Source of the DNA: Telmatactis stephensoni
Lineage: Eukaryota > Cnidaria > Anthozoa > Actiniaria > Isophelliidae
Reading direction: 5' to 3'
NCBI GenBank assembly: GCA_029948255.1
Contig: JALIZF010001682.1
Location: 248,001 to 312,000 of the forward strand
DNA length: 64,000 nucleotides
Position 1 is the first letter of the stretch. Every line of letters begins with the position of its first letter. The notes under the pieces were generated by a model, which saw only the letters and a program-made list of their open reading frames with translations, searched no databases and was not told the DNA's origin. The position numbers and the translations under genes are program-made. Of this stretch, positions 11,306 to 21,787 are shown in pieces.

Positions 11306-11760
11306 CTTTTAATTTCTTAACTCAAATATAAAGGGCACGGGTTGTTCACTCGGGGTTGTCAGTTTTGCTACACCAAGTTAATTTACCAGTTTCACTTGAC
11401 TCTTAGTCTCTTGAGTGTTATCAGCAACCTAGGACAAGGCATTGAAGACTAAGATGAGACATTGTGATAGTAATAGATGCATTGTTTATAATCTGACTGA
11501 CTTTGCATGATTGAGTTCAAAGATCACGGACATATCGGACATATGTGTGATCACTTCAGACACCTGGACAATAAAGTCCTTAGTCTATCACAAGAGTACT
11601 TTTTACACTATTGAGTAAAATATACAGGACCCATATACAGGACCCATATTGATAGCAGTTTTATATATATATCCTGGCTGTATATAGTGTGTATGTTTGA
11701 CGTATGTACTACCAAATTATTAAATCAAACACCGAAGAATATGAGTTTGACAGGACTTGT
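11306..11760. other. non-coding, no gene
   Basis: AT-rich sequence with a short direct duplication (TACAGGACCCATAT twice near 11620-11650). No supported gene. Confidence 0.5.
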
Positions 11761-11763
11761 TTA

Positions 11764-12714
11764 GGGACTTGTCAGAAATTAGCAGGGTGGGAGGGGGGTG
11801 GAAACAGAGGGGGGTCACTACTTTTTGAGCCTCAGAAAAGGGAGGGGTCATGAAAAATGGGCCGTTAAAAGAGGGAGGGTCATGCAAATATATGCCCGTG
11901 ATCATGTAGAGGTTCACCCACAGAAGAAAAAGGAAGTTCTTTATTTGGCAAAAAACAAAAAGAGAAAAAAAAGAACAACGGTTTACGGAACGTTATGGAT
12001 ATAAACTGTGAAGTACTATAGCAAGAATTTAACAAACATCTAGTTTTCATTCATAACAATGCTAAAGAGTCTTATTGAAATTATGAATGTTATTAATGTT
12101 AGTAGAGTTCTGGCTATCCTATTCATCACTGTCTTCAGCATCACCATCGATGCTGCTGTGAGCATCTTGATCATCATCATTTATCTCATCAGTATTAATA
12201 CAATCACTTTCATCATCATCATGATTTTCATTTAAGTTGAAGCGTAGATATTGCTTGATAATGTCCTGTGATTCTTTGGTGAACAATCCCTTTTCAAAGG
12301 CATATTGGATATATGGTCTTTGTGTTTTGAGGAGCCCACTTATTCCTTCATAATGAAGAGATAAGATGAAGAGATGGGCCAATAGGCTCTGTAACATCAT
12401 GCGACTCTTGCTGAGGTGCAATGGAGTAGAGTGATCAGTCGGACTCTTAATGCTGTCATCGAAAATGTATGTATGTAGCATGACAAAGAACAGATTAGGA
12501 ATATATTTTGAGTTTTCATAATACTGACTCACCCTAGTGTATTGCAAGAACTAGATTTTATCATTCATACAAGAGGGGGAGGATCATGATATTTTAGGCC
12601 AAGCTCAAGGGGAGGGTTAGCAAATTTCACTCCCATTGCAGGGATGGGTCACCTAATTTCCGAACCCAAATATAAAATCCCCCCCTCCCCCCCTGCTAAT
12701 TTCTGACAAGTCCC
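11764..12714. mobile_element. 951-bp DNA transposon with G-rich TIRs and TTA target duplication (PIF/Harbinger-like)
   Basis: The left end begins GGGACTTGTCAGAAATTAGC and the right end is its inverted copy (GCTAATTTCTGACAAGTCCC); both arms then run into G-rich (or C-rich) tracts. TTA lies immediately outside at 11761-11763 and 12715-12717, the target duplication typical of PIF/Harbinger elements. The interior has no transposase but holds a minus-strand frame. A related end fragment occurs near 43980-44012. Confidence 0.8.
12119..12533 (-). CDS. acidic-tailed reading frame inside the TTA-flanked element
   Basis: A minus-strand frame opens after an acceptor (ATACACTAG) at 12534 with VSQYYENSKYIPNLFFVML and ends in a very acidic tail (repeated DDD/DED, finishing GDAEDSDE). 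The middle is hydrophobic and helical in appearance. I do not recognise it. It resembles a real terminal exon more than noise, and may have been captured by the element or be a remnant of its own gene. Confidence 0.4.
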
Positions 12715-13096
12715 TTATGTCAGATGTCAAATGGAGTTTGGGCCGGTCGAGCCGCAACATCAAGATAACGAATGAGTTGATGAGGTAAGTCAACCAACTA
12801 CTTGACTCCAAAACCAGAATGCCACAAGACATGAATATCATGAAATACCGTAATGTACTTCTATCATAGGAACAAAAAGAAAATAAATGCAAAAAAAAAA
12901 CAAAAAGAGGGGAAAAACTTCAAGACGGGAGCGTATCTATGTTGGGCTCTATCAAAGTGTTCTGCCAAAAGAAGTGTACGAAAAATGTATTAAATCCAGA
13001 AGAAATTCAGGGCTGTCTTACCCAATTCTGCGAGTGTACCGAAAAGGAACAGCATTCATTTAAACTTGATTTATTGTACTTTGCGAGTATCAAAGA

Positions 13097-13454
13097 TGAA
13101 AGTGGGGCAATAAAGTATGAGTATCAGATAAAATGGAAAAAAAGGTTTGCCGAAAGGCATGGATCATGTCTCATGGCATCAGCAATGGAAGGTAATTTCA
13201 TTAACTGATTTAATGTAGACGCGAAGTTCAAATGTTAGTCCATTTCCTAAGCAACAGACTTTGATTTTATCACAGATTTCACAATTTGAAAGCAGATTTC
13301 GAGGCTGGGTGCTCTTCACCAATATGTATGCATGGTTGTAGTGGGAAGAAAACTAATCGTATGCTAGGTGCACAGGTGTGGTTTGAAAAATATGTCGATT
13401 CCATGGCGGACAGAATGCCAGATGAAAAGAAATTACACCTCCCATCCTGTGTTA
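13097..13454 (+). repeat. source copy of a 358-bp duplicated exon-intron-exon segment
   Basis: This block (end of exon 1, whole intron, most of exon 2) is repeated at 14789-15144 with only a handful of substitutions and a 2-bp length difference. The 2 extra bases here (AAAAAAAGG against AAAAAAG) destroy the frame that the other copy keeps. Confidence 0.9.
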
Positions 13455-14788
13455 CCAAGATACAAGTACATAGAATGTACCAAGAATCATTTAAAGGCAG
13501 AAAAACGATAAGCTACAGACAGTTCTGTAGAATGTGGAAAAGGAACTATCGATATGTGATTATCCCAAAGGTATGTAATGTTACCAATAATTACAATAAT
13601 AATATCTTTATTTTATATAGCATCAATTCCTATAGTTCAGCAATCGTAAGTAATAATAATATGATGATGATGATGATTACAAATTTTCATCTCCTTCACT
13701 GAGTCAAGCCAATAGCTAACATACGTTTTCTATTTAGCCAAGAAAGATTAAAATATTACAAACACCAAGAAAAAGCTAAAACCTTTCCCAAAAAGTATCT
13801 GTCTATTATAATGGACGGGATGGATCAAGTGAAAACCAACATTCCTCACTTCCACATTCCATCAAAGGTATGTTAAATGTATACTTTTCACTTTCGTAAC
13901 ATATGCCTTATATGTTATAACGTATTGTATTTCTTTCACTTTTTTTCCTTTTAGAGTGATGGTGAATATGCCAATTTTTTAAGAGTACATGTCACTGGAG
14001 TTATTTCCCATGGAAACAATACTCCAATTTGCTTTCTAGACTTAGGAAGATGGGAGCAAGACGCCAACATAACTATTAATGCACTGCTGTCAACTTTGAG
14101 AGCTACCAAAAAAAGGTGAAATATTCCCCTAGTCCATTGTAAAGAAAAAAATAGAATGTCAAAAACAAGAAAATTTGTAGTAGAAATTTCATTCATTACT
14201 TTTATTTTACAGACAGGCCGTCTTCCTCCAGTCCTCTATTGGCAGATGGACAATTGTTTTCGCGACTGTAAAAAATATATATGTATTAGGATTTTGTGCG
14301 TATTTGGTGAAAGCAAAAGTCTTCAGAAAGGTAAAAAGAAAACTGATGAATCACAAAATGTCTTTTTTCTAATAATGGCTGCTGTTCCCTAATTATTAAA
14401 TTAGCACTTTAGTCAGTAGGAACTGGGTGGATCCAATTAGAGCTTAAATGTTCCGAATCACAGGAACATCAATGAAACGTGGCAATATTATGTTATAATT
14501 CTAAACTGAAGTGAGTTTTTTTTCATGATTTTCAAATAACAGGTACGGCTGTCGTATCTTATGGTTGGTCACACACATGAAGATGTACACCAGGTAAGAA
14601 AAACCTTTAATTTATGTAAAGAAGCCTTACAGAATCGATACAGATATAAGACAGCAAAGAAATGCTCGTTTCTTTTCCATCTAGATGTTTAGTAGAATCT
14701 CGGTTGCATTAAGAAATGCCAACGCTTGCACCTTGGATGTTCTTCACAATGTTATATCATCCAGCTATACCCCAAGGCCATGTGTGGT

Positions 14789-15144
14789 TGAAAGTGGGGC
14801 AATAAAGTACGAGTATCAGATAAAATGGAAAAAAGTTTGCCGAAAGGCATGGATCATGTCTCATGGCATCAGCAATGGAAGGTAATTTAATTAACTGATT
14901 TAATGTAGACGCGAAGTTCAAATGTTAGTCCATTTCCTAAGCCACAGACTTTGATTTTATCACAGATTTCACAATTTGAAAGCAGATTTCGAGGCTGGGT
15001 GCTCTTCACCAATATGTATGCATGGTTGTAGTGGGAAGAAGACTAATCGTATGCTAGGTGCACAGGTGTGGTTTGAAAAATATGTCGATTCCATGGCGGA
15101 CAGAATGCCAGATGAAAAGAAATTACACCTCCCATCCTGTGTTA
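14789..15144 (+). repeat. second copy of the exon 1-2 block, flanked by 36-bp direct repeats
   Basis: The copy sits inside a downstream exon. It is bounded by the same 36 bp on both sides, beginning TATCATCCAGCTATACCCC, at 14755-14790 and 15143-15178. The gene therefore received a local genomic fragment, intron included, with duplication of the target. Confidence 0.88.
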
Positions 15145-15789
15145 TCATCCAGCTATACCCCAAGGCCATGTGTGGTTGTGGTTGTCTTCAGTAACGTATG
15201 AGCTACCACAGTCAGCCTCATGCATATCGCTTCAAGAAAAATGCAAATGATGAGATTGAAATGCAGTACAAACATTGGGCGAACGACAGAAGCAAGTTTT
15301 GGAAACCACCAAAGCCCTTGATCGTCACAAACTTGTTGCCAAAAGGTTGGCCCATTGTTTTAAAACCACTAAACAAAGCAAAGAACTGCCCAGAACCTGA
15401 CGAAATGGATAAAGATGTGAGACATCTGTCTCACAGACTGTCAGAAGCCCATGTTTCTTGGTGGGAGACTTTTATTTCTTCCCAAAGAAAGAAACGAGAA
15501 ACATGGGCTGCGATGGGGGAAGAAGATTATGAAGAAATGGGTAAATATTATGAAATTGCCTTGCTTCAGTGTGCTGAATGCTATAAAATAATAAATAAAT
15601 TAGGAGTAGCTCATCACCCTTCCTTGCAGCTAAGTGCTGAATTACGAAGGGTGCAGCTCAACATGATCGAGTCAAAGGTTTACAAAGGCACTTTCATTAC
15701 AAGACAATTGAACAATCACACATTTACATACAAATTTACATACATATACACGTAGCAGCCACCATACGACCCACGTCTGATCACGGAGC

Positions 15790-15960
15790 ACAGCTTAGAT
15801 CGAAACTAGTTCGTTTTTACTGAGGGACGAAAAAATCGGAGAACCCGGAGAAAAAAACCTTGAAGCAGGGGAGAGAACGAACAAGAAACTCAAGCCACAT
15901 GTGATACCACGTCCAGGGATCGAACGAGGGACCAGAGCGGTGACAGACCGGCACTCTCAC
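15790..15960 (-). mobile_element. tRNA-derived SINE, minus strand
   Basis: Read on the minus strand it has a B-box-like GTTCGATCCC (15916-15925), then GGTTTTTTTCTCCGGGTTC and TCGTCCCTCAGTAAAAAC, matching the tail of the SINE in the transposase intron. It lies directly upstream of the LINE body. Confidence 0.6.
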
Positions 15961-15961
15961 T

Positions 15962-16308
15962 GCTCGGCAGAAAACGCAAAAAATATCCAAAAAGCAGAAA
16001 ACGCAAAAAATATCCAAAGAAAAATGTCTGATCTGTCAAAATCCATAAAAACCGAGTATCCAGACACCAAAATTGCTTGGTCCTCGATAATCGAACGAAA
16101 AGATGACCCCTCGCTGAATCCTAAGATCAAAAAAGTCAACGAATCACTTAAAAACTTTTGTCACCACAACAGCATCGACTTCATCTGCAATGACGATCTC
16201 AAAGAGGACTGTCTGAACCGTGGGGGTTTGCATCTTAATAAAAAAGGTACATACAAACTCGCAAGTAATTTTAGACACTATATAGATAACATAGATAATA
16301 TTAATCAA
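15962..16308 (+). pseudogene. LINE ORF1 C-terminal fragment
   Basis: An open frame ends at a stop just upstream of ORF2. It carries DCLNRGGLHLNKKGTYKLA, a motif I associate with the C-terminal block of CR1-like ORF1 proteins that carry an SGNH/GDSL-esterase-like domain. A short internal repeat (ENAKNIQ..AENAKNIQR) marks its 5' side. The N-terminal part is missing. Confidence 0.6.
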
Positions 16309-19300
16309 TGAGTAAATTTTGATGGTGCAGAGATCATTATTAATAACAATGTAAACAGTCTGAATAATCATTCCACCTTCAATATTTCAAATATCATGCA
16401 AACACGTGGATTTAAGATGGGGTTGCTAAATATCAATAGTTTAACAAGTCACTTAGACGAATTGCAAATTCTTATGTCAGATGAACCTTTCGATATTCTG
16501 GCCATAAATGAAACAAAGCTAGATAATAATGCAGCTGATTCTCAAATTCAATTACCTGGCTATGTTTGTCTACGAAATGACAGAAATAGTCACGGTGGTG
16601 GCGTTTGCATTTATGCCAAAAACCATTTAAACATTTCTAGAAAACATGACATAGAAGTAGATGAATTAGAAATGGTATCTCTTGAAGTAAGACAACCAAA
16701 TTCTAGCCCTTTTCTAGTATCCACTTGGTATCGGCCTCCCAAATCCTCTAATGAATGTTTTGATCAATTTGAGTTATTTCTTTTGAAAGCGGAATCTGCC
16801 TACAAAGAATTTTATGTCCTGGGGGACCTTAATTGCAACCTCCTCTCAAATCCAATTGAGTCGCATACATCGCGCCTCGTTGATTTATTAGATGCTTACC
16901 AATTATCTCAAATTATTGATGAGCCGACTAGAATAACCCATAAATCATCGACATTGATTGATCTCTTTATAGCTAATGATAAGAATCCTATTATAGCCTC
17001 TGGCTCATACCCATTATCTATAAGTGATCATAATCTTATATTTGCAATAAGAAAGAAAGGAATCCCTCGAGGGAAACCTAAAATAATTACAGTGAGAAAC
17101 TTTAAACATTTTAGAGGGACTGAGTTTATCCACGATCTCCAAACTGCTAAATGGCCAATTATCCAAAATACAATGGATGTTAACGAAGTGTGGCATTCAT
17201 GGAAGGATAGTTTCATTAAAATTGTAAATAAACATGCTCCCGAGAGAAAGATGAGGGTTCGCAATAAACCCTCTCCATGGATAACCTCTGACCTCAAAAG
17301 CGAAATGCAAGCTAGAGATTTCCTCAAAAAACAAGCAATGAAATATAATAACACAGATGACTGGGTTAAATATAGACAAAAAAGAAATAGTGTCAATACA
17401 CAAATTCTAAAAACAAAGAGAGCCTTTTACAGAGAAAGAATAAGTAAGTACTCAGGGGATTCCAAAATGACCTGGAAAACAATAAATGACCTATGTGGCA
17501 AGAAATCCAACAATACAATCATCACCGAAATGAAATCCAGTACAAGCTCGGAGACTTGTGTAGACTCGAAAAACATTGCCAACACTTTGAACACTCATTT
17601 TACCAGTATTGCGGAAACGTTGGCCTCTAAAATAGATTCAGAAAAATGTACATCCGTGCACAGCGACTTTCTCACGAAAGTCAAATCAGTATTTTCCCTT
17701 CGCAACGTGAGCGTAAATGAAGTCAAAAATACACTGGAAAACCTTAAAACCGATAAGGCAACAGGTCACGATGGAATCTCCAACTACCTTTTGAAACTCG
17801 CAGCTCCTTATATTTGTGACACGCTTTGTAACCTGTTTAATCTTTCTATTCAAACCAATAGCTATCCAAATGAATGGAAAGTTGCAAAAGTTACTCCAAT
17901 TTTCAAATCAGGCGAGCAAAGTGATCCAAATAATTATAGGCCTATATCTGTTACCCCGACAATCTCTCGCCTATTTGAAAAACTAATCTATAATCAAGTA
18001 GCGACGTATATTACCGAAAATAACTTACTTTATTCACACCAATCTGGATTCAGGCCTTTACATTCAACTCTAACTGCTCTTCTAGATATGACAAATCAGT
18101 GGTCATTTAACATTGACAGGAAAATGGTCAATGGCGTTATTTTCCTGGATCTAAAAAAAGCCTTCGACACGGTTGACCATGATATTCTGCTGTCGAAGTT
18201 AGACCTTTACGGATTTGATTCTGGTGCCAAAGAATGGTTTAGATCGTACCTATCGGATAGAACCCAGCAATGTTCTGTTAACGGTGTTCTGTCTGACTTT
18301 CGAGTTGTCTCGTACGGTGTACCGCAAGGTACAATTTTAGGTCCAATATTGTTCCTTTTTTATATAAATGACCTCCCAAATTGCCTCGATTTTAGCAAAA
18401 CTCGACTCTACGCTGACGATACAACCCTAACCTTCTCTGACACCAGAATGCATGAGCTGAAACAACAAATCTCTAATGATCTAGAACATATAACATCTTG
18501 GCTCTGTGCCAACAAGCTGACTCTCAACGTTCTCAAATCTGAGTTCATGCTGATTGGTTCGAGGCAAAGATTGGCCACACTCGAAAGTGACATATCTTTG
18601 TCTGTAAAAGAAACACAGCTAAAACGAACATCAGAAACCAAATGTTTGGGAGTCACCATTGACGAAAACCTAACTTGGCGACCCCATATTGACAGTATCA
18701 AAAAGAAAATTTCAAAAAATCTGGGGATGCTCAAGAAAATGAAACCCATACTAAGCCAAGAGTATCTAATTAAAATCTACAAGTCAATAGTTGAACCTTA
18801 TTTCAACTACTGCTGCTTAGTATGGGACAGCATAGACCAAGTGTTAATTGAAAAATTACAAAAATTACAAAATTGAGTGGCGCGCATCATTACCGGGGCT
18901 CCATACCTCAGTGTTCGTACAAACCAAGTATTTAAAGAACTAGGGTGGTCACCACTTTCTGAATGTCGGGCACAACAAAAGGCCATTATGATGTATAAAA
19001 TCGTTAATGGCCTGACCCCTCCCTACTTGAAAGAAATGTTTTCCAGCCACCTTGGTTCTAAATGCTATAATTTACGTTGTCCAAGTGATAACTTTCAGCT
19101 CCCCAAAGTGAGGACTAATATTTACAGAAACAGTTTTGCATACACTGGGGCTACATTATGGAACTCCTTACCTGACTCACTGAAAAGAGCTACAATCACG
19201 GACAAAAATCCTTGAGACAGTTATGAAATCCATACATTTCAGCTGTTACTTGATTAGGTCGCCTCTTCCTTACAAGTTATTTGTTGAATCCCCCTCCCCC

Positions 19301-19722
19301 CTGGGTCAATGTTGTACCAGACGATAGCCCATTCTATGGACGACATTGTGCACCTACCTCAACATTGGGTGAGAGGGGGAAAGGGGAGAACAATTAACTG
19401 AACGTGATGGGTTTACTCAAAAATCAACATGATTTTCGTTTTGTCTTAACCTTTTTGTCCGGCATTGTCTATGACATGTTTTGCGCTTTACGGGGGCCAG
19501 TTCAAGGGTATACCAAAAAAGCCTCTTGCAAAATGTTCACATCAAGTGTACGTATTTGTACAGGAAGTTGTAGATCACGGTCTTAGTGTATGAGGAAATA
19601 CGGGACAAATTAAGTTTTCGCAGATTACCTATTAAAAACGTAGCTATTTCACACTCCTTAGAAATAGAATAGCAATTTCCACATTAACGCTTAGAGATTA
19701 AACGTGGACCTTCTTCAAAGAT

Positions 19723-20007
19723 ATGAAAACGATTAGTTATCTTCAGAAAGGTCTAGAGAATCAGAAAATTAAAGAGGTTAGGTACCACAGACATGTGAAG
19801 TCTACATTTAGTAACTTACAGCCAGCCAGATTAAGAGCGACTTCCCTCACGCGCAATGATTTCGCCGAAATTGGTGTGCACTCCTTCAACATTTGCAATG
19901 CTAAAGTTAAGCATTGGTGCTGTTTTCGAGAAAGCCATCAGAATGGAGGTGTACGCAAGTATATAGCCATTTGGTTGGATAAAAGTTACAGGCGGTTAAC
20001 TGCTTAG
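19723..20007 (+). pseudogene. small reading frame in the composite insertion, remotely Rep-like
   Basis: A 94-aa frame ends SFNICNAKVKHWCCFRESHQ then NGGVRKYIAIWLDKSYRRL. The pattern W-x-C-C-x-E-x-H-x-x-G-G followed by a beta-strand-like stretch resembles proteins that carry an H-x-H (HUH) replication-initiator motif at this place, where here RKY is found instead. The similarity is recalled by pattern only. If right, this is a dead fragment of a Rep-like gene. Confidence 0.3.
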
Positions 20008-21249
20008 CAGTCCTGGTACACAAACGTGGAATCAGGGTCCGTTTATATTCTAAGCCACACAATAACTACCATAATTACCATAGCGCGTGGAAATATGTTA
20101 CCAAATGTGTTATGAAATCAAACACTGAATAATAAACAAAATCGCTGGTCGACGATCGCGAAATGGACATGCTGCGTGTCTAGTGCAACTTGATACAACC
20201 GAGCTATCAAATCCCAAGGGAGTCTAACATGAGGTCCCTTCTTGTGCTAACTTTGCGGTGCTGATACTAAGTTGAACGTTTTCTTATATATATGTGCGTG
20301 TTTGTACCTATATAAACGGTTATAACTCGGTTAACTTCATTCAATATTGCATATTTGAAATAAAACCACGATTAACAAGCCATCTTATCGGTTAACAGCC
20401 AATGTTTTCTATAAGTAGATATCAGTCAGTTCTTCTCTAGAGAAAAGTGGTGTAGATCGTTCGTTAACCGTTGAAAACAAAATCAATGAGGTTGTGAATC
20501 GTGCGAAATCTTTATTTACCTGAAAGCTAACATATTGACAATTTGAAAGAGTTCCTTCGAGATTTTATTCTAAAGAGAATCAAAACTTTTTGCCTGCTTG
20601 GGTAATCAAATCCCTCTTTGTACAGTAGTGTAATGCGATAAACTGACATGTCAAGCAATGTCCAGAGGAATTGTAACGCGCGCGCGTGACCCTGATCTAA
20701 AAAATATGTAGCGCTTTTAGATATTCGTTAAATGTTAGATTAAAAAAAACAGACTTTTATTGAAAAAGCGATGTTAATATTTGGTACTTTGTCCTTTAGA
20801 AGCAATCATAAGATTCAGACTACTGTTACTGGATTTATAGTCTTATCTATTTTAGTAACAAGGAAACTGTACAATGTTTCTATGACTCTATCTGCGAACT
20901 GTCTATAGTTCTCAGGTGTAATATTTTGTTCCAGTGCTTGTTTCCTCAGCATAATAATTGATCCTGGATAGGTATATTCTTATCTTGCCAGAGATATTTT
21001 ATATAATTTCGAGCATGATCGCTTATTTTCTTGATATAAACCATGGACATAAAGAGCTGAAGTACTATAATCAAGTGCGACAGCAACCAATAACTTTAAG
21101 AAGCATCAAAGGCTTTGCCTACACAACTGTTATTCTTTCGTTATGATTGGTAATTAGAATTTGCGTTCATCATGACAACGAGTGAAAAATTTAGTACAGA
21201 CACTGTGAAATTTACGTAAACGCGCGATAACAGGCTTATCGTTTATATA
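20008..21249. other. inner part of the composite insertion, no gene
   Basis: AT-rich with some CG-containing patches (CGCGCGCGTG near 20680). I find no convincing reading frame. Confidence 0.5.
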
Positions 21250-21787
21250 CAATCACGGACAAAAATCCTTGAGACAGTTATGAAATCCATACATTTCAGC
21301 TGTTACTTGATTAGGTCGCCTCTTCCTTACAAGTTATTTGTTGAATCCCCCTCCCCCCCGGGTCAATGTTGTACCAGACGATAGCCCATTCTATGGACGA
21401 CATTGTGCACCTACCTCAACATTGGGTGAGAGGGGGAAAGGGGAGAACAATTAACTGAACGTGATGGGTTTACTCAAAAATCAACATGATTTTCGTTTTG
21501 TCTTAACCTTTTTGTCCGGCATTGTAGCTCTTTGAGCTGCTTCAAAAAGAAAGCTAAGCAATATGACCTCTGTACCAACAACAATTGTTAATTATATGCC
21601 GCCTATTATTCCATTTTTCCTCAATTTTCTGCTAATTTTTTAATATTATATATATCATATTTGTAGAAATTTTTTATTGACATACGACCTCTAGGTAGAC
21701 CAAAATTGAGTTGTATTATATTAGCTTAACTTTGATAGAGTATTCGTGTTTAAATAAAGTTCAGTTCAATTCAATTCAATTCAATTC

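Larger units (their letters stand above)
12939..15755 (+). pseudogene. multi-exon DUF7869-like transposon-derived gene, broken
   Basis: Exons with good splice sites lie at 12939-13191, 13276-13570, 13738-13867, 13955-14115, 14213-14330, 14543-14593, 14685-14788 and about 15192-15755. Readable motifs in order are VCRKAWIMSHGISNGR (intact only in the duplicated copy), CMHGCSGKK, LSIIMDGMDQVK, VLYWQMDNCFRDCKK and LMVGHTHEDVHQ, then YHSQPHAYRFKKN near the C-terminus. The DGMDQ, QMDN and GHTHED blocks are what I associate with DUF7869-type transposase-like proteins; the acidic residues would form a DDE-like centre. Damage: two extra bases near 13139-13147 shift the frame of exon 1, the 13570/13738 junction is out of phase (a lost exon), and a copy of exons 1-2 is inserted at 14789. 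Confidence 0.6.
19193..21524. mobile_element. 2.3-kb composite insertion bounded by two direct 275-bp Tc1/mariner-like MITEs
   Basis: Two 275-bp copies, 19193-19467 and 21250-21524, lie in the same orientation and are almost identical. Each begins CAATCACGGACAAAAATCC and ends with the inverted TTTTTGTCCGGCATTG, so each is itself a TIR element. TA flanks the whole unit (19191-19192 and 21525-21526). Taking the unit out leaves a continuous LINE reading frame, so it entered as one block. About 1.78 kb of other sequence lies between the copies. Confidence 0.85.
16396..21591 (+). pseudogene. LINE ORF2: endonuclease and reverse transcriptase, one stop and one insertion
   Basis: The frame starts with an APE-type endonuclease (MGLLNINSLTSHLDEL, ILAINETKLD, LGDLNCNLL, ISDHNLI) and continues into the reverse transcriptase (NNYRPISVTPTISRLFEK, FLDLKKAFDTVDHD, GVPQGTILGP, RLYADDTTL). 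An in-frame TGA at 18874-18876 interrupts the conserved LQKLQN-VARIITG stretch, most simply by CGA to TGA. The frame then continues to 19190, where the TA-flanked insertion begins. The last codons (LSCFKKKAKQYD...) are found after the insertion, up to TAA at 21589-21591. The protein otherwise looks well preserved, so this LINE copy is fairly young. Confidence 0.88.
15962..21787 (+). mobile_element. CR1/L2-type LINE, nearly complete, split by a nested insertion
   Basis: The copy contains the end of ORF1 (about 15962-16308), a near-complete ORF2 from 16396, a 3' UTR and a (TTCAA)n tail at about 21756-21786. The 5' side is truncated within ORF1, next to a SINE. A 2,332-bp insertion lies between 19193 and 21524 inside the last codons of ORF2, at a TA dinucleotide. 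Confidence 0.85.

Noticed and set aside
15901..16311. 136-aa frame taken as a full LINE ORF1
   Set aside because: Its first part translates the adjacent SINE and tandem repeats; only the part from about 15962 is LINE-derived.
19193..21524. The 275-bp direct repeats as LTRs of a small retrotransposon
   Set aside because: They lack TG...CA ends, have their own TIRs, are flanked by TA rather than a 4-6 bp duplication, and no primer-binding site or polypurine tract is seen next to them.
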